A DNA stretch of 64,000 bases from UBA1723 sp045641065. Lineage in GTDB: Bacteria > Bacteroidota > Bacteroidia > Bacteroidales > Paludibacteraceae. Shown here in pieces: positions 37,327 to 45,868 of the stretch; positions within the stretch are counted from its first letter, which is position 1, and each line of letters starts with the position of its first letter. The notes under the pieces are model-generated. The model searched no databases, was not told the DNA's origin, and worked only from the letters and a program-made list of their open reading frames with translations. The DNA lies in assembly GCA_045641065.1 (NCBI GenBank), contig JAZUGF010000142.1, positions 1-64,000 on the forward strand. Direction: 5' to 3'. The position numbers and the translations under genes were made by a program.

Positions 37327-38964
37327 ATGGCAAAAGAGATTAAATTCGACATAGAGGCTCGCGACCTTTTGAAGAAGGGTGTGGACGAGTTGGCAAACGC
37401 AGTTAAGGTGACACTTGGACCTAAGGGCCGCAACGTCATCATCGAGAAGAAGTTCGGTGCTCCACACATCACTAAGGATGGTGTGAGCGTGGCAAAGGAG
37501 ATCGAGCTTTCTGATCCATACCAGAACATGGGTGCACAGATCGTTAAGGAGGTTGCTTCTAAGACTAATGATAAGGCTGGCGACGGTACAACTACAGCTA
37601 CAGTTCTTGCACAGTCTATCATCACTGTAGGTTTGAAGAACGTGGCTGCTGGTGCTAATCCAATGGATTTGAAGCGTGGTATCGACAAGGCAGTTGCTAA
37701 GGTTGTCGACAGCATCAAGGCTCAGGCTAAGGAGGTTGGCGACGACAATCAGAAGATCGAGCAGGTAGCGACTATCTCAGCCAACAACGACAGCGAGATC
37801 GGTAAGCTTATCGCAAGCGCTATGGCGAAGGTAAAGAAAGAGGGTGTCATCACAGTTGAAGAGGCAAAGGGTACTGACACTACAGTTGATGTAGTTGAGG
37901 GAATGCAGTTCGACAGAGGTTACCTTTCTCCATACTTCGTTACAAACACAGAGAAGATGGAGTGTGAGATGGAGAACCCATTCGTTCTTATCCACGACAA
38001 GAAGATTTCTAACCTAAAGGATATCCTTCCATTGCTTGAGGCATCAGTTCAGGCAGGACGTCCTCTATTGGTTATCGCAGAGGATATCGACGGTGAGGCG
38101 TTGACAACATTGGTTGTTAACCGTCTACGCGGATCATTGAAGATCTGTGCTGTCAAGGCACCAGGATTCGGAGATCGTCGTAAGGAGATGCTTCAGGATA
38201 TAGCAGTTTTGACAGGCGGTACAGTTGTTTCAGAGGAGCAGGGAATCCAGCTTGCTTCAGCTACAATCGAGATGCTTGGTAAGGCTGAGAAGATCACAGT
38301 AAACAAAGACAACACAACAATCGTCAACGGTGCTGGTTCAAAGGAGGCTATCGCACAGAGAGTCGCTCAGATCAAGGCACAGATCGACGCTACAAAGTCA
38401 GACTACGACCGTGAGAAACTTCAGGAGCGTTTGGCTAAGTTGGCAGGTGGAGTTGCAGTGCTTTACGTAGGTGCTCCATCAGAGGTTGAGATGAAGGAGA
38501 AGAAAGATCGCGTAGATGATGCACTTTCTGCAACACGTGCAGCTGTAGAGGAAGGAATCGTCCCTGGTGGTGGTGTAGCGCTTATCCGTGCTATCGAGTC
38601 GCTTGACGGCGTCACTGGAGAGAACGACGACGAGACAACAGGTATCGAGATCGTTAAGCGTGCAATCGAAGAGCCACTTCGCCAGATTGTAGCAAACGCT
38701 GGTAAGGAAGGTGCAGTTATTGTACAGAAGGTAAGAGAAGGCAAGGGAGACTACGGTTACAATGCCCGCACAGATAAGTTTGAGAACTTCTACGAGGCAG
38801 GTGTTATCGACCCAGCTAAGGTGACTCGCGTCGCATTAGAGAATGCAGCATCAATTGCAGGTATGTTGCTTACAACTGAGTGCGTTATCTCAGAGAAGAA
38901 AGAGGCAGCTCCAGCAGCAGCTCCTGTAGCACCAGGAATGGGCGGCATGGGTGGAATGATGTAA
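37327..38964 (+). CDS. groEL: chaperonin GroEL
   Basis: 545 residues, start MAKEIKFDIEARDLLKKGVD, ATP-site text KNVAAGANPMDLKRGIDKAV and GDGTTTATVLAQ, and a glycine/methionine tail ending GMGGMGGMM. It folds proteins in the cytoplasm with GroES. Codon use is strongly biased (AAG, GAG, GCT), as in other abundant proteins of this window. A terminator lies 65 bp after the stop. Confidence 0.99.
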   Translation: MAKEIKFDIEARDLLKKGVDELANAVKVTLGPKGRNVIIEKKFGAPHITKDGVSVAKEIELSDPYQNMGAQIVKEVASKTNDKAGDGTTTATVLAQSIITVGLKNVAAGANPMDLKRGIDKAVAKVVDSIKAQAKEVGDDNQKIEQVATISANNDSEIGKLIASAMAKVKKEGVITVEEAKGTDTTVDVVEGMQFDRGYLSPYFVTNTEKMECEMENPFVLIHDKKISNLKDILPLLEASVQAGRPLLVIAEDIDGEALTTLVVNRLRGSLKICAVKAPGFGDRRKEMLQDIAVLTGGTVVSEEQGIQLASATIEMLGKAEKITVNKDNTTIVNGAGSKEAIAQRVAQIKAQIDATKSDYDREKLQERLAKLAGGVAVLYVGAPSEVEMKEKKDRVDDALSATRAAVEEGIVPGGGVALIRAIESLDGVTGENDDETTGIEIVKRAIEEPLRQIVANAGKEGAVIVQKVREGKGDYGYNARTDKFENFYEAGVIDPAKVTRVALENAASIAGMLLTTECVISEKKEAAPAAAPVAPGMGGMGGMM

Positions 38965-38966
38965 TT

Positions 38967-39003
38967 CTAAATGCTGAATGAGAAATGCGGAATGCTGAAT
39001 TAG
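38967..39003. repeat. heptamer-type repeat after groEL
   Basis: Copies of AATGCTG/AATGCGG/AATGAGA in near-tandem, between the groEL stop and its terminator. Confidence 0.65.
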
Positions 39004-39028
39004 CAGACGCATAAAATTCATAAAACAC

Positions 39029-39062
39029 AAGCGGTCGGGACTTACGTTCCGACCGCTTTTTT
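39029..39062 (+). terminator. terminator after groEL
   Basis: AAGCGGTCGG, loop GACTTACGTT, CCGACCGCTT, then T's. The convergent GH5 gene ends 65 bp further on. Confidence 0.9.
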
Positions 39063-39126
39063 ATGCATTTAATGCACATTTACTCATCCTTAATATGGAT
39101 GATAGTCTAGTTAGTAATTTCAAATC

Positions 39127-40395
39127 TTACCAAGGATATTTTCCTTCATTCATTCCATTTAGCAAGCCTTCAAGAGCAAGTGGATATAGACATTTTTTCT
39201 CTGATCTGTCGAACAATGTGTTTGGAGTATCCCAAAGCACCGGCACGATACCATTGTTTATTGCCGATTTAACCAAATAATTATAGTAATATCTACGGCT
39301 CTCCTCAAACTTCTGAAGATCAGATCCAGAAAGCACTTTATCACGATTCATAGCCATAAACTCGCCCATGATTACTGGAATCTTCTTTGACACGTAAGTG
39401 TTCTTAATAGCAGAGAATTCGCTGTCGACATTCTTCTCTGTATGCCAGTCGCAAGTTCTATTCACACCATTTACATAAGTATTTTTGTATGGTTCACCCC
39501 AGAAGAAATGCATCTTTCCCCAATCGGCATCTTCTTCCATAAGAGTGTATGTGTATGGATAATAATGGAACTCCATCATCATACGTTCATCAATAATATC
39601 AGTTGGGATAAGTTCAGGATGCTTAGCACAATGTTCAGCCGACGTCTCCATAGCCTGAACAATCAAGCATCTGCTTTTATTGTAGCCCTCGCTTGAACGA
39701 ACCGCGTCGACAAATGTCTGATGATAAGACTTCAATACAGAATCATCTTTTTTCCCGTCTCTACCAGGCTCGTTTGCACTGGCGAAAATCAATCTTTCAT
39801 CATACTCTTTGAAAGCGTCAGCAATCTGAAGCCACAAAGATTTCTGAGTGGCATTCACACTCGTCTTTGATCCAGAGTCGACATTCTCCTCAAGCCAACC
39901 GTTATCCCAATGGATATTGACAATGGCGTACATGTCATACTCAAAACAGTAGTCGACAATAGTCTTTATTCTATTAATCCAAAATTCAGGGATTTTTCCT
40001 CCATTTGCAGAAGCATACCAGTTCCAAGACGTCGGAATACGAACCGAAGAAAATCCCGCGTCTTTATACATCTTCACCATTTCTTTTGTGATCTCAGGAC
40101 TACCCCAGCCTGTTTCATTACTCTTGTCTGTACCAATCCAGCTTGCACACACCTCGAATGTATTTCCGATATTGATACCTAGTCCCATCTTCTTTGCTAT
40201 TTCCGTAGCAGTAGACGGACAATACAAACTATTTGGATCAACTACAGGCTTTTGCCAAAACGTCACACTGTCCAAATCGTCAACATTAAAAGTCAAAATT
40301 TCTCCATTCTTCTGATGGACTCTCATGTGTTGTGATTGAGAAAACACAATTTGTGAAATCAATAAAGAGATCACAAAGAATATAAGTCTAACCAT
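39127..40395 (-). CDS. secreted GH5 endoglucanase-like protein (422 aa)
   Basis: The signal peptide is MVRLIFFVISLLISQIVF (cut near SQS). A short strand-rich segment (MRVHQKNGEILTFNVDDLDS), often placed before glycosidases in Bacteroidetes, precedes the GH5 barrel at about residues 68-400. GH5 marks are GINIGNTFEV, FSSVRIPTSWNW, acid/base Glu in ASANEPG and nucleophile Glu in PVIMGEF. It likely cuts beta-1,4-glucan or a related plant polysaccharide at the cell surface. It has no T9SS tail, unlike its neighbours, and ends GMNEGKYPW. A -7 element lies at 40421. Confidence 0.9.
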   Translation of the reverse strand: MVRLIFFVISLLISQIVFSQSQHMRVHQKNGEILTFNVDDLDSVTFWQKPVVDPNSLYCPSTATEIAKKMGLGINIGNTFEVCASWIGTDKSNETGWGSPEITKEMVKMYKDAGFSSVRIPTSWNWYASANGGKIPEFWINRIKTIVDYCFEYDMYAIVNIHWDNGWLEENVDSGSKTSVNATQKSLWLQIADAFKEYDERLIFASANEPGRDGKKDDSVLKSYHQTFVDAVRSSEGYNKSRCLIVQAMETSAEHCAKHPELIPTDIIDERMMMEFHYYPYTYTLMEEDADWGKMHFFWGEPYKNTYVNGVNRTCDWHTEKNVDSEFSAIKNTYVSKKIPVIMGEFMAMNRDKVLSGSDLQKFEESRRYYYNYLVKSAINNGIVPVLWDTPNTLFDRSEKKCLYPLALEGLLNGMNEGKYPW

Positions 40396-40420
40396 AAATA
40401 TATTGAATTAACATTTTCTG

Positions 40421-40428
40421 CAAAGGTA
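40421..40428 (-). promoter_or_regulatory. putative -7 element of the GH5 gene (TACCTTTG)
   Basis: Minus-strand TACCTTTG matches TAnnTTTG; it lies 26 bp before the ATG. No good -33 partner at 19-20 nt, so tentative. Confidence 0.4.
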
Positions 40429-40504
40429 TTGACAAAACCGATTATCGGCGGTAGACATAGGTACCAAAAAGCAAGGACAATTATATCAGACAATCAACGC
40501 ATAA

Positions 40505-40543
40505 TGAAAAAGAGTGCGTCTCCCTCTCGGGAAAACGCACTCT
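40505..40543 (-). terminator. terminator of the triple-xylanase gene
   Basis: Minus-strand AGAGTGCGT, 15-nt loop, ACGCACTCT, followed by T's; 70 bp after the stop of the gene at 40613. Confidence 0.85.
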
Positions 40544-40612
40544 ATCAATCTAAAACTAACTAGACTTTTGAGACAACGTGTTTGTCTATTGTCTCTATGT
40601 CAAAAACGCATT

Positions 40613-43600
40613 CTATTTCATTACATTGATTTTCTTCACTTCCTCCTTAGTTGCAGTCTTAACAACAACTGCGTAAGTACCAGAAGTAAGATTTGAAACA
40701 TTGATTGTAGACTCAGTTGACATTGCAACTGTACGGCCTAACATATCAACTATTCTAACTGACTCAAGATCCTCTGCAAACACGTTGATTTCGTCGCTTG
40801 CTGGGTTTGGAGCAATTACGATTGCGCTAGCGTTTACATTCTCAACATCTGTCTTATTTGGATCGATGAACTGAATGTAATCGATGTTAGTGTAATCATT
40901 ATCGAAGTTAACCTTAATTGTATGCTCACCCTTAGCTAGAGTAATCTTACCTTTAGCAATTGAATAAGTATCCCAATCTTCAGAAACACCCTTTCCAGTT
41001 AGAGAGCAACCCTTCTTGCCATCTACCAAGATTGTGATCTTAGGATCAGTGCTTCCGTTTGCCATGTATGCTTCTACCTCGTATTCACCATCTGCAGCGA
41101 CATCAACAGTATACTTCAACCACTCGTCAGTTGCAGTGTAACCAACAGCGTAACCATCATTTGCAGCTACAATATCAACACCATCCTTACGGTATTCCTT
41201 ACCCTCGTTAGTGTCGTCTGTATCATAGTAACCGAATCCGTTACCACCCTTGTCGTAGTTCTCACACTCAAGAGTACCAGGGATTGCGATAGCTCCCTTG
41301 AATGGTTCCTCTGTCTCAGTTGGCTTAGCTGGTACATTTGAGTAAACCTTGTCACCCATCCAAACATTACCATACTTCATGTCGAAGCTTCCTGAACCAG
41401 AACCAACCTCACATAGGAACTTACAATCGTAAAGTGCTCCAAGAGTAACGTTAGAAGCCCACTTTCTCATGTGCTCTGAAATTGAGATATGACCACACTT
41501 ACGAGGAGTTGTTCTAACTGCAAACACCTGCTTGAATGTTGATGTACCAGAGATTGAAGGAGCATTGTTACGTGTACCGATATACAAATCGTAAGTACCC
41601 TCGTCAGCGATTGTATATGAACCAACCTTATTAGCTCCGTAGTACAATCCCTGCTGCTTAGCTGTGCTTCCGAAGAATGTGTTCTCTACGATGTAGTACT
41701 CAACCTCGTTAGGAACCTTTGTCCATCCATAGATACCGATGTAGTTGTAACCACCACCTGTACCAGTGAAATCGTAGTTAAAGTCACAATGTAGATCTTT
41801 CTCTAGTTCACTTGGCTTTGGACCTGTACCCCAGTATAGACCGATACGGCAAAGCAAGTCGTCTGGATTATTCCAGTTAGCCTTGAACTGGAACTTACCC
41901 TTCTCAGCGTAATATTCCATAGAAGCATTATTACCTGAGTTAGTCCACATCTCATAGTTGAATCCACCAGCGATATTGTGTGTTCCACCGTTCTGTGCCT
42001 TCTGACCGCTTCCCATTGAGCTGAATGTACCACATGGGTTAACACCTGTAACCTCACCACCAGTTTCACCACCAGTGTTGCCACCAGTTTCACCACCAGT
42101 GTTGCCGCCTGTATTTCCACCAGCATTTGGATCCTCGATTGCATCCTTAGAGAATACCAAGTAGTCGATATTAGTGTAATCGTTATCGAAATTGATCTTT
42201 AGTGTATGCTCACCCTTAGAAAGAGTGATCTTACCTGTAGCCATTGAATAAGTATCCCAGTCGCCTGCACCCTTACCAGTTAGAGAAGTTGCATTCTTTC
42301 CATCTACAAGAAGTGAAATCTTAGGATCAGCATTACCATTTGCCATGTAAGCACCTACATTGAAAGTAGCAGCCTCCTCAACATTGATTGTATACTTCAA
42401 CCACTCGTCAGCAGCTGTGTAACCTACAGCATAACCTGTACCTGCCTTTACGATATCAACACCATCCTTACGGTATTGCTCACCCTCGTTAGTGTTGTCT
42501 GTATCATAGTAACCGAATCCGTTACCACCCTTGTCGTAGTTCTCACACTCAAGTTTACCAGGGACAGCGATTGCTCCCTTGTATGGCTCCTCTGTCTCAG
42601 TTGGTTTAGCTGGTTCAGTTGAACCACCACCGCTTGTTTTGTCGCCAATCCAAACATTACCATACTTCATATCAAAACTTCCAGAACCAGAACCTACCTC
42701 ACAAAGGAATTTACAATCGTAAAGTGCTCCAAGAGTAACGTGCTGAGCCCATTTTCTCATGTGCTCTGAGATTGAAATATGACCACACTTACGAGGAGTT
42801 GTTCTAACTGCGAACACCTGTTTAAATGTAGATGTACCAGAGATTGAAGGAGCATTGTTACGAGTACCAATATACAAATCGTATGAACCCTCGTCAGCAA
42901 TTGTATAAGAGCTAACCTTATTTGCTCCATAGTACAATCCCTGCTGCTTAGCTGTGCTTCCAAAGAATGTATTTTCTACGATATAGTACTCAACCTCATT
43001 AGGAACTTTTGTCCATCCATAGATACCGATGTAGTTGTAACCACCACCTGTACCAGTGAAGTCGTAGTTGAAATCACAGTGAAGATCACCACTTAGCTCA
43101 CTTGGCTTAGGACCTGTACCCCAGTACAATCCGATACGGCAAAGCAAGTCGTCTGGATTGTTCCAATTAGCCTTGAACTGGAACTTACCCTTCTCTGAGT
43201 AGTACTGCATTGATGCATTATTGCCAGAGTTTGTCCACATCTCGTAGTTAAATCCACCATCGATATTGTGTGTGCCACCGTTCTGTGCTGTCTTACCACC
43301 TGACATTGAGCTAAATGAACCACATGGGTTAACTGCTGAACCAGTTGAGACACCAGTATTTCCACCTGTATTGCCGCCAGTGTTACCACCTGTATTACCA
43401 CCTGTATTACCGCCAGTGTTACCACCTGTATTGCCACCTGTAGAACCTTCTTTAACTGTCTCGATAGTAGCGTATGTAAAGTCTACATAACCCGATCCAC
43501 CACCTGCTTCAGCCAAGATCTGAGCCTCCATGATCTGACCTAGTCTCAAACCAAGTTTATTCCACTGACGGAAGTGCTCTGAGATATTGATTGTTCCGCA

Positions 43601-44197
43601 CTGACGACGTGTCTTACGGATAGAGAAAATCTGTGTAAATGTTGAGTTACCCCACTTAGAAGCACCAGTACGAGTACCAGACCAAACTACATACTCATCA
43701 CCGTCGACAGTGATTGTACCATAGTTTTTACCGATGTATGAACCACCTGGATTACCACGGTCGTGCAACCAGTCGTCTACGATATAATACTCAATCTGAG
43801 GATTGTCCATCCATCCGTAAATACCAATATAAGAGTATGTACCTCCATCGTCACCACTCTTCTTATAAGCGTAGTTAGCGACAAGGTCACCACCTAAATT
43901 ATTCCATGCCGGTTTGTTGAAAGTCTTACCTACACGACCAAGATAGTCGCCAGCATTGTTCCACGAAGCCTTGAAACAAGCGTCTTTAGGATAAAGGGTT
44001 AGAGATCCACCGTTGCCATCACGCCAAATCTCGTAAGCGTAACCAGTACTTGTTGTACCTGTTTTGTTTTGATTGTTGATGGTTTGGCCACCACTCAACT
44101 GAGTAGTCTGGCTACAAGGATCAACAGCCAAAGCAGTCGACGACGCAAACATCAAAGATGCAGCGAAGCCGAACAATCTTTTGAAATTGTTTTTCAT
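40613..44197 (-). CDS. multidomain xylanase GH11-GH11-CBM6-GH11-CBM6 with T9SS tail (1194 aa)
   Basis: The ATG at 44197 is chosen because MKNNFKRLFGFAASLMFASS is the signal peptide; the longer frame starts with a polar lead. Domains: GH11 at about 25-249, a GGNT-repeat linker, GH11 at about 290-513, CBM6 at about 536-684, a second linker, GH11 at about 721-951, CBM6 at about 965-1112, and a T9SS type A tail ending GTYAVVVKTATKEEVKKINV. The GH11 nucleophile Glu is in IEYYIVDD or VEYYIVENTF, and the acid/base Glu in ILAEAGGGSG or FLCEVGSGSG, so all three look active. It should cut xylan internally and bind it through CBM6. The second and third GH11-CBM6 units are near-identical; the first GH11 is diverged. 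It is the second gene after the 502-residue-frame xylanase. Confidence 0.95.
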   Translation of the reverse strand: MKNNFKRLFGFAASLMFASSTALAVDPCSQTTQLSGGQTINNQNKTGTTSTGYAYEIWRDGNGGSLTLYPKDACFKASWNNAGDYLGRVGKTFNKPAWNNLGGDLVANYAYKKSGDDGGTYSYIGIYGWMDNPQIEYYIVDDWLHDRGNPGGSYIGKNYGTITVDGDEYVVWSGTRTGASKWGNSTFTQIFSIRKTRRQCGTINISEHFRQWNKLGLRLGQIMEAQILAEAGGGSGYVDFTYATIETVKEGSTGGNTGGNTGGNTGGNTGGNTGGNTGGNTGVSTGSAVNPCGSFSSMSGGKTAQNGGTHNIDGGFNYEMWTNSGNNASMQYYSEKGKFQFKANWNNPDDLLCRIGLYWGTGPKPSELSGDLHCDFNYDFTGTGGGYNYIGIYGWTKVPNEVEYYIVENTFFGSTAKQQGLYYGANKVSSYTIADEGSYDLYIGTRNNAPSISGTSTFKQVFAVRTTPRKCGHISISEHMRKWAQHVTLGALYDCKFLCEVGSGSGSFDMKYGNVWIGDKTSGGGSTEPAKPTETEEPYKGAIAVPGKLECENYDKGGNGFGYYDTDNTNEGEQYRKDGVDIVKAGTGYAVGYTAADEWLKYTINVEEAATFNVGAYMANGNADPKISLLVDGKNATSLTGKGAGDWDTYSMATGKITLSKGEHTLKINFDNDYTNIDYLVFSKDAIEDPNAGGNTGGNTGGETGGNTGGETGGEVTGVNPCGTFSSMGSGQKAQNGGTHNIAGGFNYEMWTNSGNNASMEYYAEKGKFQFKANWNNPDDLLCRIGLYWGTGPKPSELEKDLHCDFNYDFTGTGGGYNYIGIYGWTKVPNEVEYYIVENTFFGSTAKQQGLYYGANKVGSYTIADEGTYDLYIGTRNNAPSISGTSTFKQVFAVRTTPRKCGHISISEHMRKWASNVTLGALYDCKFLCEVGSGSGSFDMKYGNVWMGDKVYSNVPAKPTETEEPFKGAIAIPGTLECENYDKGGNGFGYYDTDDTNEGKEYRKDGVDIVAANDGYAVGYTATDEWLKYTVDVAADGEYEVEAYMANGSTDPKITILVDGKKGCSLTGKGVSEDWDTYSIAKGKITLAKGEHTIKVNFDNDYTNIDYIQFIDPNKTDVENVNASAIVIAPNPASDEINVFAEDLESVRIVDMLGRTVAMSTESTINVSNLTSGTYAVVVKTATKEEVKKINVMK
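40860..43330 (-). repeat. 1.29-kb tandem duplication of a GH11-CBM6 module
   Basis: Bases about 42145-43330 and 40855-42040 are high-identity direct copies offset by 1290 bp (430 codons), covering GH11, the Glu/Pro spacer and CBM6. A third, somewhat more diverged copy lies in the neighbouring gene (about 47500-48690). The copies are separated by GGNTGGET-type linker DNA. Confidence 0.9.
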
Positions 44198-44264
44198 TGT
44201 GTTTATTTGTTTAGAGTTTAAGGATGATCCGCTGACCACCAAATTATTTATGCAAGTTGTATCA

Positions 44265-44284
44265 CAAACAGACGAATCTGTTTG
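44265..44284. other. perfect 8-bp hairpin between two xylanase genes
   Basis: CAAACAGA, loop CGAA, TCTGTTTG, 19 bp after the stop of the upstream xylanase and 68 bp before the next start on the minus strand. No T run follows. It could be a weak terminator, an RNA-processing site or a leader structure. Confidence 0.45.
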
Positions 44285-44302
44285 ATCACTTTGAGTTTTA
44301 TG

Positions 44303-45781
44303 TTATTTCACAATGTTTACCTTCTTGTGACGTTCTCCACTAGAAGTGATAGCCTCAACAATGTAAACACCGTTTCTAATATTTTCAATATTTAAGACGT
44401 TACCAGTTGCAGATGCGATTGTCATACCTGTCATACTGACCAATTTAATCTGCTTAACGTCGTCTTTAGATACTACTTTAATAGTTTTGTCATCTGAAAT
44501 AACATCAAATCTTGATGCGACAATATTGTTTGATGAAGAAGGGTCAAATGGTGTGAATTCAACATAATCAATATTTGTATAATTGTTATTGAATGCCAAT
44601 CTCATCGTGTGAGAACCTTCTTTCAAAGTAATCTTGCCAGTGGCTAACGAATAAGTATCCCAATCATTTTTAACACTTTTGCCAGTCAACGAGCAAGTAT
44701 CTTTGCCATCAAAAATCAAACTAACTTTAGGAGCAGCATTTCCATTTGCCATACTTGCCGCGACGTCGTATTCATCATCTGCAGCAACATTAATAGTGTA
44801 CTCAAGCCACTCACCAGTCTTTGTGTATCCTACAGCATAGCCATCTGTAGTCTCTACTATATCAACTCCATCATTACGATAAACCTCACCTTCATTCTTG
44901 CGGTCGGAATCGTAATATGCTACATTGTAACCACCCTTGTCATAATCCTCAGCTTGGACAATTCCAGGAATCACAATAGTATCATTAAATGGTGCTCTCT
45001 CTTCTTTTTCAAAAGGACCATTCTCGTCGCCAATCCACATTGTAGCATAATGGTAATCGATTGTACCCTTGTTTCCACCTGTCTCAATTGCGATCTTGCA
45101 ATCGTAAAGCGGCCCAGTCATGATTCCAATTTTCTCCCAAGCCCTTAAATGCTCTGAGACAGAAATGTGTCCACACTGACGTGTTCCACCCTGTCGCACA
45201 GAAAAAATCTGAGTAAAGGTTTTATTATCTCCCATCACTGACGGCATATTCTTCATTGTTCCCTGATAAAAGTTGTACTTTGCTCCGTCTATTGTAGCTG
45301 AACCAACTGGAGTTGTATTCCAAGGATCACTCATTCGATTGTACGAATCATCACAGATATAAAACTCTACCAATGGATTCTTTGACCAACCATATACACC
45401 GATCAAAGAATAATCGTCACTATCACCAGTCTTTGTATAGGAATATTCAGCATGGATATCACCATCTAAATCTTTATATGATGGTGTGTTTTCCACTTCC
45501 TTACCCCAGAAATATCCGACTCTCGCTATAAAATCAGCCGACTCGTCCCATTCCGCCTTGAAGGCGCAATCGGCATCATCGTAAACGGTCATCTTACCAT
45601 TCCTTCCCTTGAACCAAAGTTCACTGTTGAAGCCGTTGTCGAAATCGTAGATTTCATTTTTTGTGAAAGTCATTCCTCCACTCAACTTCGTCTTCATGCT
45701 ACATGGATCTACTGCAAATGCAGATGACACATTTGACATCAAAGAAATAAAAATTAATATGAGTGTAGGAAAGTGTCTCAT
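44303..45781 (-). CDS. xylanase GH11-CBM6 with T9SS tail (492 aa)
   Basis: The ATG at 45781 starts a signal peptide (MRHFPTLILIFISLMSNVSS); the frame from 45811 overlaps a promoter element. GH11 is at about 25-250 with nucleophile Glu in LVEFYICDDS and acid/base Glu in IAIETGGNKG. CBM6 follows at about 265-405 (QAEDYDKGGYNVAYYDSD, NYTNIDYVEF). The tail ends GVYIVEAITSSGERHKKVNI, a T9SS type A pattern. It is a simpler sister of the three-GH11 protein encoded next. Product of action: xylo-oligosaccharides outside the cell. Confidence 0.95.
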   Translation of the reverse strand: MRHFPTLILIFISLMSNVSSAFAVDPCSMKTKLSGGMTFTKNEIYDFDNGFNSELWFKGRNGKMTVYDDADCAFKAEWDESADFIARVGYFWGKEVENTPSYKDLDGDIHAEYSYTKTGDSDDYSLIGVYGWSKNPLVEFYICDDSYNRMSDPWNTTPVGSATIDGAKYNFYQGTMKNMPSVMGDNKTFTQIFSVRQGGTRQCGHISVSEHLRAWEKIGIMTGPLYDCKIAIETGGNKGTIDYHYATMWIGDENGPFEKEERAPFNDTIVIPGIVQAEDYDKGGYNVAYYDSDRKNEGEVYRNDGVDIVETTDGYAVGYTKTGEWLEYTINVAADDEYDVAASMANGNAAPKVSLIFDGKDTCSLTGKSVKNDWDTYSLATGKITLKEGSHTMRLAFNNNYTNIDYVEFTPFDPSSSNNIVASRFDVISDDKTIKVVSKDDVKQIKLVSMTGMTIASATGNVLNIENIRNGVYIVEAITSSGERHKKVNIVK

Positions 45782-45808
45782 GTCTAAATGTATTAGTGAT
45801 TCAGATTC

Positions 45809-45816
45809 CAAATATA
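45809..45816 (-). promoter_or_regulatory. -7 element (TATATTTG) of the GH11-CBM6 gene
   Basis: Minus-strand TATATTTG, 28 bp before the ATG at 45781, and directly touching the 3' arm of the hairpin at 45818-45850. The -33 region would fall inside the hairpin. Confidence 0.5.
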
Positions 45817-45817
45817 A

Positions 45818-45850
45818 GAGTTATGACGGAATTTTCATCCGCCATAACTC
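45818..45850 (-). terminator. hairpin after the CE4-GH11-GH8 gene
   Basis: GAGTTATGGCGGA, loop, TCCGTCATAACTC with one mismatch (minus strand), 19 bp after the stop at 45869. The T tract is poor on the minus strand (TTATATTT), and overlaps the next gene's -7 element. It may be a partial terminator. Confidence 0.55.
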
Positions 45851-45868
45851 ATTTTTTTGATTTTTTTC

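Noticed and set aside
43266..43490. Plus-strand Pro-rich ORF (PPVLPPVLPP repeats)
   Set aside because: It is the reverse complement of the GGNT linker of the xylanase; no signal peptide or start context supports a gene.
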